From: Thermoplasmatales archaeon UBA509
GTDB lineage: Archaea > Thermoplasmatota > Thermoplasmata > Thermoplasmatales > Thermoplasmataceae
Reading direction: 5' to 3'
Length of the DNA: 39,100 nucleotides
NCBI GenBank assembly: GCA_002498845.1
Contig: DAJC01000047.1
Coordinates: 24,565 to 63,664, forward strand
Shown: piece after piece, positions 33,716 through 39,100 of the stretch
How the letters are laid out: each line of letters starts with the position of its first letter
Position numbering within the stretch: the stretch's first letter is position 1
The notes under the pieces: generated by a model
Told to the model about the DNA's origin: nothing
Database searches by the model: none
What the model saw: the letters and a program-made list of their open reading frames with translations, nothing else
Translations under genes and position numbers: made by a program

Positions 33716-33997
33716 TCATGAACCGGTCACAATGTAGTTTACAACAGCATAGAGAACTCCGCTGATGGCCACAACGTAGATGAACGTGCCAATCAGTGCA
33801 TTCTTGAGCCGTGCTCGGGCTTCAAAGCGACGGTTCTCGTCTGATCCGAAGAAACTTATGGCTATTGGAATCCAGAGAACGGCTATTATGACAGCGGATA
33901 TTGATATCACCACTTCGTAAAGCCTGTTGACAATGGTGGTCAACTGTGCACTTGTGGCAATTTGCGTTATTAATACATTAAGTTCACTAAATACCAT
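33716..33997 (-). CDS. Small VirB2/TrbC-like two-helix protein, candidate pilin
   Basis: The 93-residue protein has two hydrophobic helices (about residues 29-50 and 69-89) joined by a short charged loop (SDENRRFEARARLKNA), with a short N-terminal amphipathic segment and almost no C-terminal tail. This helix-basic loop-helix plan, with a small-residue motif ALIGTFIYVVA in the second helix, is that of VirB2/TrbC pilins and of archaeal CedA1/TedC. It is the first gene of the unit, leaderless from the TATA box at 34020-34030. Confidence 0.65.
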   Translation of the reverse strand: MVFSELNVLITQIATSAQLTTIVNRLYEVVISISAVIIAVLWIPIAISFFGSDENRRFEARARLKNALIGTFIYVVAISGVLYAVVNYIVTGS

Positions 33998-34019
33998 TCA
34001 TTAATTAAATGACAAGGTT

Positions 34020-34030
34020 GTATAAAAAAT
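34020..34030 (-). promoter_or_regulatory. TATA box of the VirB-like operon
   Basis: Minus-strand ATTTTTTATAC is centred about 28 bases before ATG 33997, matching a leaderless transcript of the three-gene unit. Confidence 0.5.
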
Positions 34031-34155
34031 AATTTGATTTTACCCACTGAATTCTTCGGATTCTTTTTGATGTTTGAATTTAGATAATATGGCATTTATT
34101 TATGCATAATGTATTGAAGTGCCCACGGTTATGGATGCTTTTAAAATGAAGCAAC

Positions 34156-34180
34156 AGACAGTGGACAATCTAAACTGTCT
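34156..34180. repeat. Small perfect hairpin between the thioesterase and VirB-like operon
   Basis: AGACAGT (34156-34162) and ACTGTCT (34174-34180) form a seven-pair stem with an 11-base loop. It lies downstream of the thioesterase stop and upstream of the VirB-like promoter. It might be a transcript end or an operator; a TTTTAAAA tract follows on the minus strand. Confidence 0.3.
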
Positions 34181-34237
34181 CAATGGACGGATGATGTCCA
34201 CGGAACGCTGCCCTCAATCGTTACCCGCAATGACCGA

Positions 34238-34753
34238 TCACTGGGAGAAATCCGTGAGCTTTTTCTTGGCCTCAACCAGATTCTGATGCCTGACCACACT
34301 TCTGGCTTCTCCCTGCTTGAACCTCTGGATTTCATCTTCGGTCTCAAGTATGAGTCCCGGCACCTCAGTGGGCCTACTGTCCTGGTTGATGGCAACGTAT
34401 GTCAGGAAACAGGTGGTTGTGAAACTTTTCTCTCCGGTTAGGCCTTCTTCTGAATACACATCGACTTCTATCTCCATTGTGGACCTTGTTACATAATTTA
34501 TCCTTCCGGTAAGGTGCACTATATCCCCCATGTGTATTGGAGAGAGGAAAAAGAGACTGTCAATGCTACCCGTAACAGTTCTCCGGCGAGAGTGCTTTGC
34601 CGCAACAATGGCTGCGACATTGTCTATCCATTCAACAAGCCTTCCACCATAGAGGTCACTGAAAATGTTTGTGTCCGGAGGAAGCACGAGCCTCTGCAAT
34701 TCTGTGAATGAATCTTTCCAGGATTTTTTTTCCATCACCATCTTGAATCCCAT
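34238..34753 (-). CDS. Hotdog-fold acyl-CoA thioesterase
   Basis: The protein hydrolyses acyl-CoA thioesters. Its 'LVLPPDTNIFSDLYGGRLVEWIDNVAAIVAAKHS' region (in parts) is the start and central helix of the YciA/BACH-type hotdog family, where P-x-D/x-N, G-G and D are conserved; 'DSLFFLSPIHMGDIV' follows as usual. One hotdog domain is present. The open frame runs to 34885, across the rpiA start, but conserved sequence begins near residue 60 of that frame, so I use ATG 34753; 34741 and 34735 are alternatives. Confidence 0.88.
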   Translation of the reverse strand: MGFKMVMEKKSWKDSFTELQRLVLPPDTNIFSDLYGGRLVEWIDNVAAIVAAKHSRRRTVTGSIDSLFFLSPIHMGDIVHLTGRINYVTRSTMEIEVDVYSEEGLTGEKSFTTTCFLTYVAINQDSRPTEVPGLILETEDEIQRFKQGEARSVVRHQNLVEAKKKLTDFSQ

Positions 34754-34883
34754 GAATATTGCACCATGGATGTAAAGTTTGTGAGGGTTCTGAGAGCATT
34801 GGCTAATACGTTCAAGGAAATTCTTCATTATTATCTTTTTAGCGAAAAATGTCGGATTTTTCATGAAATTCTTAAATCCTTCC

Positions 34884-35582
34884 ATGGATTTTCCAACAGT
34901 GACTCCCGAAGAAATGAAAAAAGCGGCAGCAATTGAAGCCCTGAAACTTGTTAGAGACGGAATGGTACTGGGAATAGGAACAGGTTCTACTGTGAATTAT
35001 TTCATAGACGCACTGAAGGACCTTGTTGCCCAGGGCGTCAGGATCAGAGGTGTTGCAACATCAATAGAAAGTTCGGAGAGGGCCAGGGCAGCAGGCGTGA
35101 ATGTTGAAGATGATTACGCAGGAAACGTTGATCTTGATGTGGATGGCGCAGATGAGATGGATGGTTCAGGCAATCTTGTCAAGGGCGGCGGAGGGGCACT
35201 TCTCAGAGAGAAGATTGTGGCCTACAACAGCAGGAATGTCTGTATAATAGCAGATGAGAGTAAACTCAAAGAGAATGGCATTGGAACATTCAGGGTCCCT
35301 GTAGAGGTCCTTCCTTATCTGAACCAGATGACGCGAAACCAGGTTGAAAAGATCGGTGGAATTTGCATCTTCAGGGAGAATGGGAAGTACCGTACGGATA
35401 ACGGAAACATGGTGATGGATTGCGATTTTGGAATAATAAAGAATCCACCGGAAATGGAAAGAAAGATCAAGATGATACCTGGTGTTATGGAAGTTGGACT
35501 GTTTTCAAACCTTGCCACCATGGCCATTGTGGCTGGCCAGGATGGCATCAGGACCTTGAATTTTAAGAATTTTAATCCCTGA
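34884..35582 (+). CDS. rpiA: Ribose-5-phosphate isomerase A
   Basis: RpiA interconverts ribose 5-phosphate and ribulose 5-phosphate. Family motifs are GIGTGSTVNYF, DVDGADEMD with catalytic Asp, KGGGGALLREKI and 'IADESKL'. The 232-residue length is normal. ATG 34884 fits family N-termini; ATG 34863 adds seven residues. The last 11 bases overlap the converging winged-helix gene. Confidence 0.95.
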   Translation: MDFPTVTPEEMKKAAAIEALKLVRDGMVLGIGTGSTVNYFIDALKDLVAQGVRIRGVATSIESSERARAAGVNVEDDYAGNVDLDVDGADEMDGSGNLVKGGGGALLREKIVAYNSRNVCIIADESKLKENGIGTFRVPVEVLPYLNQMTRNQVEKIGGICIFRENGKYRTDNGNMVMDCDFGIIKNPPEMERKIKMIPGVMEVGLFSNLATMAIVAGQDGIRTLNFKNFNP

Positions 35583-35928
35583 AGGTTTTCAGCTGCTCAA
35601 TGTTTTCATTTATTTCGCTAATTTTGTTTGCAAGCTCACCAATAATTTCATCAAGTATTTCGTTGAATTCTTTGGATAGCCTGTAACCGTGGACCGGCCT
35701 GCCTTTCCCTTCTTTCTTCATGTTCCTTTTGTTAATCCAGCCCTTTCTTCTGAGCCACTGCATGGCTATGGATACTTCCGGCTGGCGCAATCCAGTTTCT
35801 CTCTCAATTTCAACGCTCGTGACCTCGCCCTTGTCGCGTATGTAGACAAGTGTATAGGCCACACTTCGAGGTATGTCCGATATTATCAGATACCTTGCCA
35901 GTTTGTCATTTACTTCAGATAGTACCAT
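35572..35928 (-). CDS. Winged-helix transcriptional regulator
   Basis: The 118-residue protein has a winged helix-turn-helix at about residues 18-85 ('ARYLIISDIPRSVAYTLVYI', 'VTSVEIERETGLRQPEVSIAMQWLRRKGWI' in parts, wing GKGRPVHGYRLS), followed by a coiled-coil tail (IIGELANKISEINENIEQL) that probably dimerises it. It resembles archaeal ArsR/MarR-like predicted regulators. Its AT-rich upstream region contains a duplicated element that could be its own operator. Confidence 0.82.
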   Translation of the reverse strand: MVLSEVNDKLARYLIISDIPRSVAYTLVYIRDKGEVTSVEIERETGLRQPEVSIAMQWLRRKGWINKRNMKKEGKGRPVHGYRLSKEFNEILDEIIGELANKISEINENIEQLKTFRD

Positions 35929-35945
35929 TAGATCGATTTGAAATA

Positions 35946-35992
35946 TTATAATGCTATATATATCTGACTATATTTTATAATTAGCAATATAT
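35946..35992. repeat. Imperfect direct repeat upstream of the winged-helix gene
   Basis: TTATAATGCTATATAT at 35946-35961 and TTATAATTAGCAATATAT at 35975-35992 agree at most positions and start 29 bases apart. They overlap the probable promoter of the 35572 gene and are candidates for regulator binding sites, though the region is very AT-rich. Confidence 0.35.
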
Positions 35993-36071
35993 GAACCTTT
36001 TGTTTGATAAAAATTAAATAGTCGAATAAAATACACTTGAAGCTTACGAAAATCGGAATTTTGACAGAAAA

Positions 36072-36329
36072 TCAGGATTTAGCCAGAGCCTCAAGCCTGC
36101 TGATGACTGTATAAAGCGCAGCCCTCCCGTGTGAGGGAACATTTGGATCATTAGCCATGTCATCCAGCAAGGACACGGCTGTTGCACATCTGATATCAAG
36201 ACTCTCCTTGTCATTCTGCAGTCGAGTTTTGGAATCCTGGGCTGTTTTCCTTACATTTTTCGGAACTGTTGTGTCCTGTGCCAGTTCATCCAACAAATAC
36301 AGCACCTCTTCAAACAATTTGCTATCCAT
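36072..36329 (-). CDS. UPF0147 family protein
   Basis: This 85-residue helical protein matches archaeal UPF0147: 'LLDELAQDTTVPKNVRKTAQ' and 'CATAVSLLDDMANDPNVPSHGRAALYTVISRLE' (in parts) form two similar halves with repeated D-x-x-V-P. The function is unknown. ATG 36329 is nine bases after GGAGA; ATG 36338, overlapping the previous stop, is possible. It is cotranscribed with the RAM-domain gene. Confidence 0.88.
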   Translation of the reverse strand: MDSKLFEEVLYLLDELAQDTTVPKNVRKTAQDSKTRLQNDKESLDIRCATAVSLLDDMANDPNVPSHGRAALYTVISRLEALAKS

Positions 36330-36334
36330 ATGCC

Positions 36335-36649
36335 TCATTCTCCTATTTTTTGTCCCATTTCCTTCTTTATTGTGAGAACCATCATCGTCCTGGTCCTCTT
36401 AATTCCATCTATCCTTCCGAGGTCGTTAACAAGGAACCCCTGGAACTCTTCATAGTCCGGAAATCTTACTTTCAACAAAATATCATAATCACCAGTAACC
36501 ACAAAGACATCCTCGACGTTCTTGAATTTCACAATGCTGCCTGCAATGCTTTCAACCTTGTTAACGTCGGCCTCTATGCCCACAATAGCAGTTACTATTC
36601 TTGCACCATAATATTTGCCCATTGTCGCCGTGAGTTCCTCTACTTCCAT
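36335..36649 (-). CDS. Stand-alone Lrp/AsnC RAM-domain protein
   Basis: The 104-residue protein consists of a short N-terminal extension and a single RAM (AsnC_trans_reg) domain: 'ARIVTAIVGIEADVNKVESIA', 'VEDVFVVTGDYDILLKV' and TRTMMVLTIKKE. It lacks the helix-turn-helix, so it probably senses amino acids and modulates partner Lrp proteins or an enzyme. A strong ribosome binding site (AGGAGGT) lies four bases before ATG 36649, and a TATA box (ATAAAAATAC, about 36700-36709) precedes it. Confidence 0.88.
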   Translation of the reverse strand: MEVEELTATMGKYYGARIVTAIVGIEADVNKVESIAGSIVKFKNVEDVFVVTGDYDILLKVRFPDYEEFQGFLVNDLGRIDGIKRTRTMMVLTIKKEMGQKIGE

Positions 36650-36757
36650 AATGACCTCCTGAAAATATCGTTTCTAAACTTCGGCTGTATCCATTGAAAG
36701 TATTTTTATCTGACGCACGTTCGAAATATGTTCAAGTTTTTGGATTATTGAAGGACT

Positions 36758-37195
36758 TCAATGGCTAAAGGAAGGGATATGTGGAACCGGACCCACCACC
36801 GGCGTACCAGACAGCAGTACCGCAATGAATGATATTATGGCGAAAACAATGAACGTTATTATCAGGGACAGCACTGCTATTGCAAAACCTCCAAGGAGAT
36901 GGGTCCTGAAGAGCGCGCCATACAGGTAACTCAGGGCAAATATGGCAAATATGGCGCCGATGACACCGGCGAAACCCAGAAGAAATGGAGATAAAACAGC
37001 GGTAATAACTATGAAGAAGAAAAGCGTGACAACAGGCCCAATTAGTGCAGCAATCATTGCGCTGCCAAAGGATGTGTCCTTACCAGAAATTATCTTTCCT
37101 GCGACGTAAATAGGAAATGACGCCAGTATCCACGCCACTACAAGGACCACTATGAGATCAACATAAGATATAACTGGAAATAATACCATGGGCAT
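36758..37195 (-). CDS. Four-helix membrane protein
   Basis: I do not recognise this 145-residue protein. Hydrophobic segments lie at about residues 9-30, 43-66, 68-92 and 100-127, with a short Pro/His-rich tail (GPVPHIPSFSH). A TATA-like element near 37213-37222 on the minus strand fits a leaderless start at 37195 or ATG 37189. Confidence 0.6.
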   Translation of the reverse strand: MPMVLFPVISYVDLIVVLVVAWILASFPIYVAGKIISGKDTSFGSAMIAALIGPVVTLFFFIVITAVLSPFLLGFAGVIGAIFAIFALSYLYGALFRTHLLGGFAIAVLSLIITFIVFAIISFIAVLLSGTPVVGPVPHIPSFSH

Positions 37196-37295
37196 TCATA
37201 ATCGGGAAGTTCTTTATGATTTTGGTACAGTTTTGAATGGGAAAAAATGTTATGTCCTCATAACCTATCCATTCAACAGGCTCTGTGAAGTCAAA

Positions 37296-38450
37296 ATGGC
37301 AAACAATACCTTCAAAATTATCCAGGATCCAATAAACGGCCCCGTTAAAGTTCCATACAATCTGCAGATGATCATTGACACCCCAGAATTTCAGAGATTG
37401 AGATACATCAGGCAGCTTGGAATGTGCCATCTTGTATTTCCGGGAGCCAATCATACAAGGTTTGAGCATTCACTTGGTTCGATGTACCTGGCCCAGATGT
37501 TTGCAGACACCCTTGAAATTGAGGAGAGAGACCTCTTTATTGTGGCATCACTGCTCCACGACATTGGCCATCCACCACTGAGTCATGGAGCGGAAGAAAC
37601 ATTTGAGAAGATCACTGGCCTGGATCACCTCCACGCTGGAGTTAAGATAATACTAGGGCAGGGTGATTTCTCCGGCAGCAGTATACCTGGGGTCCTTGAG
37701 AGTATAGGCATCAGTCCTCATGACGTAGCTGATGTTCTATTGTTTAAATCGAGATCGAAAAGACTCATTTCAAGACTGGTGAGCGGTCCCATTGATGTTG
37801 ATGAATTGGACTACCTAAGGCGAGATGCCATGTACACTGGTGTTGCCATGGGGAACGTAGATCACAGGAGGATACTCAATGTTGCTAAAATTGTGGGGGA
37901 TGACGTGGCCATTGAGGAAAAGGGTATCGGTACACTTGAATCCATTTTGATTTCGAGGATATTGATGTACAGTTCTGTTTATTTTCACAAGACATCTCGA
38001 ATTGCACAGATAATGAGCGCATATGCCATAGACCAGAACATTGATAAGTTCAGGCATCCGTTTTCAATGACTGACAATGACTTTTATTCAATAATATCAC
38101 ACGATACCAGTATGATATCAACGCAGATAATGAACAGAAATTTGCACAAACCAGTCTTGAGATTTCACTATACACCGGAACTGCTGACATTGATAAAGGA
38201 TGCACTCATTAAAAGCGACCTTGAGGAATGGGAATACATAATTGATGTCATTCCGCCACTGGATTTTGCTGGCCCCGGGCGGGTCAAATCAGATATGAAT
38301 GTGCTCAGTGACAATGAACTGGCAGATGTAACGAGCCTTTCTCCACTCATAAGGACTCTCAGGGAAACTCTTGAGAAAAAATCCATCATAGTTTCATCGA
38401 GATTGGCAAGAATTGATCGCGTAAAGGAACTCCTTGGAATCATTCACTGA
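37296..38450 (+). CDS. HD-domain phosphohydrolase (dNTPase/SAMHD1-like)
   Basis: The 384-residue protein carries the metal-binding HD motif: HTRFEHSLG, 'SLLHDIGHPPLSHGAE' and the later aspartate region DVDELDYLRRDAMYTG, the order seen in dGTP triphosphohydrolases and SAMHD1-like enzymes. It probably hydrolyses deoxynucleotides or a related nucleotide. Residues upstream of ATG 37296 (frame open from 37188) overlap the divergent membrane gene and look unconserved, so I use 37296, which starts the usual 'IIQDPINGPVKV' opening. Confidence 0.9.
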   Translation: MANNTFKIIQDPINGPVKVPYNLQMIIDTPEFQRLRYIRQLGMCHLVFPGANHTRFEHSLGSMYLAQMFADTLEIEERDLFIVASLLHDIGHPPLSHGAEETFEKITGLDHLHAGVKIILGQGDFSGSSIPGVLESIGISPHDVADVLLFKSRSKRLISRLVSGPIDVDELDYLRRDAMYTGVAMGNVDHRRILNVAKIVGDDVAIEEKGIGTLESILISRILMYSSVYFHKTSRIAQIMSAYAIDQNIDKFRHPFSMTDNDFYSIISHDTSMISTQIMNRNLHKPVLRFHYTPELLTLIKDALIKSDLEEWEYIIDVIPPLDFAGPGRVKSDMNVLSDNELADVTSLSPLIRTLRETLEKKSIIVSSRLARIDRVKELLGIIH

Positions 38451-38457
38451 TTCCACG

Positions 38458-38958
38458 TCAATTCTTCTTGAGGTCCTTTATCATGCGATAAGCTCCTCTT
38501 GATCCCTCGTAAAGCTCGTGATAGTACTTTGGCATGTGCTCCGTGATCTCGTAGCCATGTTTTCTGTAAAAATTAATTGCCTGAATGTTTCTGTCCCTGA
38601 CCTCAAGAACAGAATTCAAAAAACCTCTCGAAGACATCTCCCTCTCTATGGCGTCAAGCAGTAAACCTCCCGTTCCCGTTCCCTGATAGTCTGGATCAAC
38701 CGCTATGCTCTCTATATCTGCTGATTGATCTCCAAGGGGCAGAACCACCACATAGCCCACAACACTTTCATCCTCAACAGCAACAAGGCTGAATGCCTGC
38801 GGATTTCTGAAAACATGTTCAAGCATTCTCCGTGTGTAAGGGCCCACAGGAAATGCCCTCAGTTCAAGTAATACTATGCCATCTAGATGTGATGCCTGAA
38901 AGGGGACGATCTTCACCAGACCATAATGCGCTAGGTAAGATAATCTTTTCAAATACAT
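38458..38958 (-). CDS. GNAT N-acetyltransferase (RimI-like)
   Basis: The protein has the acetyl-CoA-binding pattern of GNAT enzymes: 'SADIESIAVDPDYQGTGTGGLLL' with Q/R-x-x-G-x-G/A, then 'LEVRDRNIQAINFYRKHGYEI'. These last motifs resemble RimI/Ard1 N-terminal acetyltransferases. The frame is open to 38988, but the TATA box at 38990-38997 would start the transcript near 38967, so I chose ATG 38958 (166 residues). Confidence 0.88.
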   Translation of the reverse strand: MYLKRLSYLAHYGLVKIVPFQASHLDGIVLLELRAFPVGPYTRRMLEHVFRNPQAFSLVAVEDESVVGYVVVLPLGDQSADIESIAVDPDYQGTGTGGLLLDAIEREMSSRGFLNSVLEVRDRNIQAINFYRKHGYEITEHMPKYYHELYEGSRGAYRMIKDLKKN

Positions 38959-38989
38959 ATTAACCCAATTCAGAGTAATTACCATCAAT

Positions 38990-38997
38990 TTTATAAA
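38990..38997. promoter_or_regulatory. Palindromic TATA box shared by divergent genes
   Basis: TTTATAAA is self-complementary and lies about 25 bases before ATG 39018 on the plus strand and about 35 bases before ATG 38958 on the minus strand. Either or both genes may be leaderless or nearly so from it. Confidence 0.5.
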
Positions 38998-39017
38998 TAG
39001 CCCTGCAATTCAATTTT

Positions 39018-39100
39018 ATGATATCAGAAGCCATTCAGAGCCTGAAGTCAGGTAAACCCATCCTGATCTTTGATTCCCAGGATAGGGAGGGCGAAACAGA
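39018..39100 (+). CDS. ribB: 3,4-dihydroxy-2-butanone 4-phosphate synthase, 3' truncated by the window
   Basis: The frame starting at ATG 39018 reads MISEAIQSLKSGKPILIF and then DSQDREGET before the window ends. G-K-P-x-L-I-x-D-x-x-x-R-E-G-E-T is the invariant opening motif of RibB, which makes the four-carbon precursor of riboflavin; the acidic residues and R-E-G-E are its active-site loop. Only 27 residues are visible. It pairs in function with the HTH-riboflavin kinase at 19074, which may regulate it. Confidence 0.85.
   Translation, partial: MISEAIQSLKSGKPILIFDSQDREGET

Noticed and set aside
36269..36697. Plus-strand open frame of 142 codons
   Set aside because: It is antisense to the UPF0147 and RAM-domain genes, both of which are recognised families.

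Overview
The window reads as a gene-dense piece of a Thermoplasmatales-type archaeal chromosome. Supporting signs are a class II HMG-CoA reductase, archaeal ether-lipid enzymes, an archaellin, archaeal aIF2-beta and Trm1, a CTP-dependent riboflavin kinase, AGG/ATA-rich codon use, and TATA boxes about 25 bases before many start codons (mostly leaderless genes). There are no rRNA or tRNA genes and no CRISPR array. The only mobile-element trace is one transposase-like gene whose active site looks lost.

Layout. 1-2588: a metal/cobalamin-type ABC importer (binding protein cut by the window edge, permease, ATPase). 2580-5538: the transposase-derived gene, a single archaellin with a hairpin terminator, and two unknown proteins. 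5642-11837: a sequon-rich secreted protein with an ABC-2 transporter, then a heterodimeric ABC exporter with one consensus and one degenerate ATP site. 11913-14582: a DUF2240 protein, a TPR protein and HMG-CoA reductase. 15078-17665: aspartate carbamoyltransferase (pyrBI), tail to tail with a two-gene unit of a ribbon-helix-helix protein and a strongly divergent FtsZ/tubulin-like protein. 18026-19751: aIF2-beta with a TRAM domain, a PIN-domain protein and an HTH-riboflavin kinase. 24165-19748 (minus): an operon joining two ether-lipid steps (UbiA-type prenyltransferase, GGGP synthase) to purS, purL and a small unknown. 24664-28311 (minus): a membrane protein, then mptD, a THEP1-like NTPase and trm1. 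30159-28433 (minus): an ABC-2 efflux pair.

33997-30584 (minus) is the most interesting region. Three tightly packed genes encode a 93-residue two-helix protein (VirB2/TrbC-like), a polytopic VirB6/TrbL-like membrane protein and a VirB4-like ATPase with an N-terminal two-helix segment resembling VirB3/PrgI. No relaxase or coupling protein is visible. This reduced set matches the idea of the crenarchaeal Ced and Ted DNA-exchange systems and may be a euryarchaeal counterpart. A second locus worth attention is the RHH plus FtsZ-like pair at 16462-17665, which recalls the haloarchaeal cdrS-ftsZ2 arrangement but has a GTPase fold with a broken signature loop and no C-terminal domain.

The right end (34238-39100) holds a hotdog thioesterase, rpiA, a winged-helix regulator, a UPF0147 protein with a stand-alone RAM-domain regulator, a membrane protein, an HD phosphohydrolase and a GNAT acetyltransferase. 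The last one diverges from the start of ribB, which runs off the window, and both appear to use one palindromic TATA box.
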